A DNA stretch of 64,000 nt from Deinococcus sp. (GTDB taxonomy: Bacteria; Deinococcota; Deinococci; Deinococcales; Deinococcaceae), in contig NZ_JAGLBB010000003.1 in the NCBI RefSeq assembly GCF_018260555.1, forward strand, positions 27,734 to 91,733, in the 5' to 3' direction. A model generated the notes under the pieces. The model was given only the letters and a program-made list of their open reading frames with translations, had not been told where the DNA came from and searched no databases. A program made the translations under genes and the position numbers. Shown one piece after another: positions 63,432 to 64,000 of this stretch. Position 1 is the first letter of the stretch; the number at the start of each line of letters is the position of its first letter.

Positions 63432-64000
63432 CTACTTCGTCCAGCGGTGCTCGTAGCAGTACGCCCAGGTTTCGCCCGGCTCGGCGCTGCGGATGACCGG
63501 GTGATTCTGCCGCCGGGCGTGCGCGGTGGCGTGCTTGTTCCGGCTGGAATCGCAGCAGCCGACGTGCCCGCAGGTCATGCACACCCGCAGGTGCACCCAG
63601 GTGTCGCCCAGTGCCACGCATTCCAGGCACACGTCCGCCTCCGGGGTGACCGGCCCGGCGTTGTGCGCGGCGTGATCGCACTGCGCGCGTTGCGTGGCAC
63701 TCAGGGTCACGGCGGGATGCTCGGCCAGGTGGCGGGTGATGTCCGCGCGAGTCACCTCGGGCGGCGTCAGGAGGTCCAGAATCCCGGCGGCGATCTCCCG
63801 GCGGGCGCTCAGGATGTGCTGCGCGCCCAGCTGTTGCAGCCCGTGAAAGCCCTCGCTGGACGTGGCCTGCGTGATGATGGTCAGGTCCGGCGCGACCGAG
63901 CGGGCCACACTCACGGCCCGCTCGGTCATCTCGGTGTCGTCGTCCGCGATGACCAGCGCGCGGGCCGAGGCGATATTCAGTTCGCGCAGCAGCCCGGCCC
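63432..64000 (-). CDS. Kef-type cation/proton antiporter C-terminus with UBP zinc finger (partial)
   Basis: Only the last 189 codons are inside the window; the frame is open at the edge. The visible N-part is an RCK/TrkA-N nucleotide-binding domain (LVIADDDTEMTERAVSVARS, then LTIITQATSSEGFHGLQQLG, ILDLL). It is followed by a ZnF-UBP domain: Cys-rich VCLECVALGDTWVHLRVCM, TCGHVGCCDSSRNKHATAH and NHPVIRS, with late His residues. UBP fingers joined to antiporters are known in Actinobacteria and Deinococcus. The membrane part must lie beyond 64000. Confidence 0.85.
   Translation of the reverse strand, partial: AGLLRELNIASARALVIADDDTEMTERAVSVARSVAPDLTIITQATSSEGFHGLQQLGAQHILSARREIAAGILDLLTPPEVTRADITRHLAEHPAVTLSATQRAQCDHAAHNAGPVTPEADVCLECVALGDTWVHLRVCMTCGHVGCCDSSRNKHATAHARRQNHPVIRSAEPGETWAYCYEHRWTK

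Overview
This window reads as a Deinococcus chromosome segment. It has high GC, a 14-gene complex I operon whose subunits resemble those of Thermus, dispersed hairpin repeats of the Deinococcus 'small noncoding repeat' type, and about 17 genes that start 5-8 nt after a TANNNT box. That last arrangement is the leaderless-transcript layout known from Deinococcus. I saw no tRNA, rRNA, CRISPR array, phage or transposase gene. All identifications come from reading the sequence; no database was searched.

Layout. 1-3238 (- strand): two related secreted proteins with DUF11-like repeats, the first one cut by the window edge. 3239-4298: gene-free, with a minisatellite and hairpin repeats. 4299-19532 (+): nuoA to nuoN, the complete proton-pumping NADH:quinone oxidoreductase. 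Its spacers carry CCATCAAC-type repeats, and a tandemly duplicated 128-bp element sits between nuoC and nuoD. 19665-22821 (-): a FecR-domain protein and a CHASE2-GGDEF protein, divergent from an ABC-F ATPase (22880-24772, +). 24845-28991: TelA-like protein, GNAT, BsuPI-domain protein and a class A beta-lactamase-like serine hydrolase. 29223-34649: gatC, serS, DinB-like protein, small unknowns, comF, DUF1684 and an S4 protein.

34725-36834 (-) is the most unusual locus. It is a tightly overlapping three-gene operon encoding a lipoprotein with a possible cohesin-like domain, a secreted protein of unknown function, and a secreted protein with two textbook dockerin calcium loops preceded by what may be a dead matrixin zinc site. 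Next come a PreP-like M16C protease (36999-40031), a repeat-rich gap with one orphan ORF, and a PAS/GGDEF/EAL protein (40821-43451, -).

43944-47762: a YlmH-like S4 protein, a ZapE-type ATPase and dnaG. 47763-48637 is gene-poor, with a gene fragment and another copy of the 128-bp element. 48638-53229 (-) is the glycine cleavage operon gcvT-gcvH-gcvP. After it come a pccB-type carboxyltransferase, an unknown protein, a magnesium-chelatase-like AAA protein and a small membrane protein.

58349-64000: a protein made of six exact-length 22-residue repeats, an EamA transporter, DUF1697, a GNAT gene broken by one in-frame stop codon, a small unknown, gatB, a membrane protein, and the C-terminus of a Kef-type antiporter with a UBP zinc finger, cut by the window edge. 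Functional themes are respiration (nuo), one-carbon metabolism (gcv), tRNA charging (gatC/gatB, serS), replication (dnaG), c-di-GMP-type signalling (two GGDEF proteins with altered motifs) and the cell envelope.
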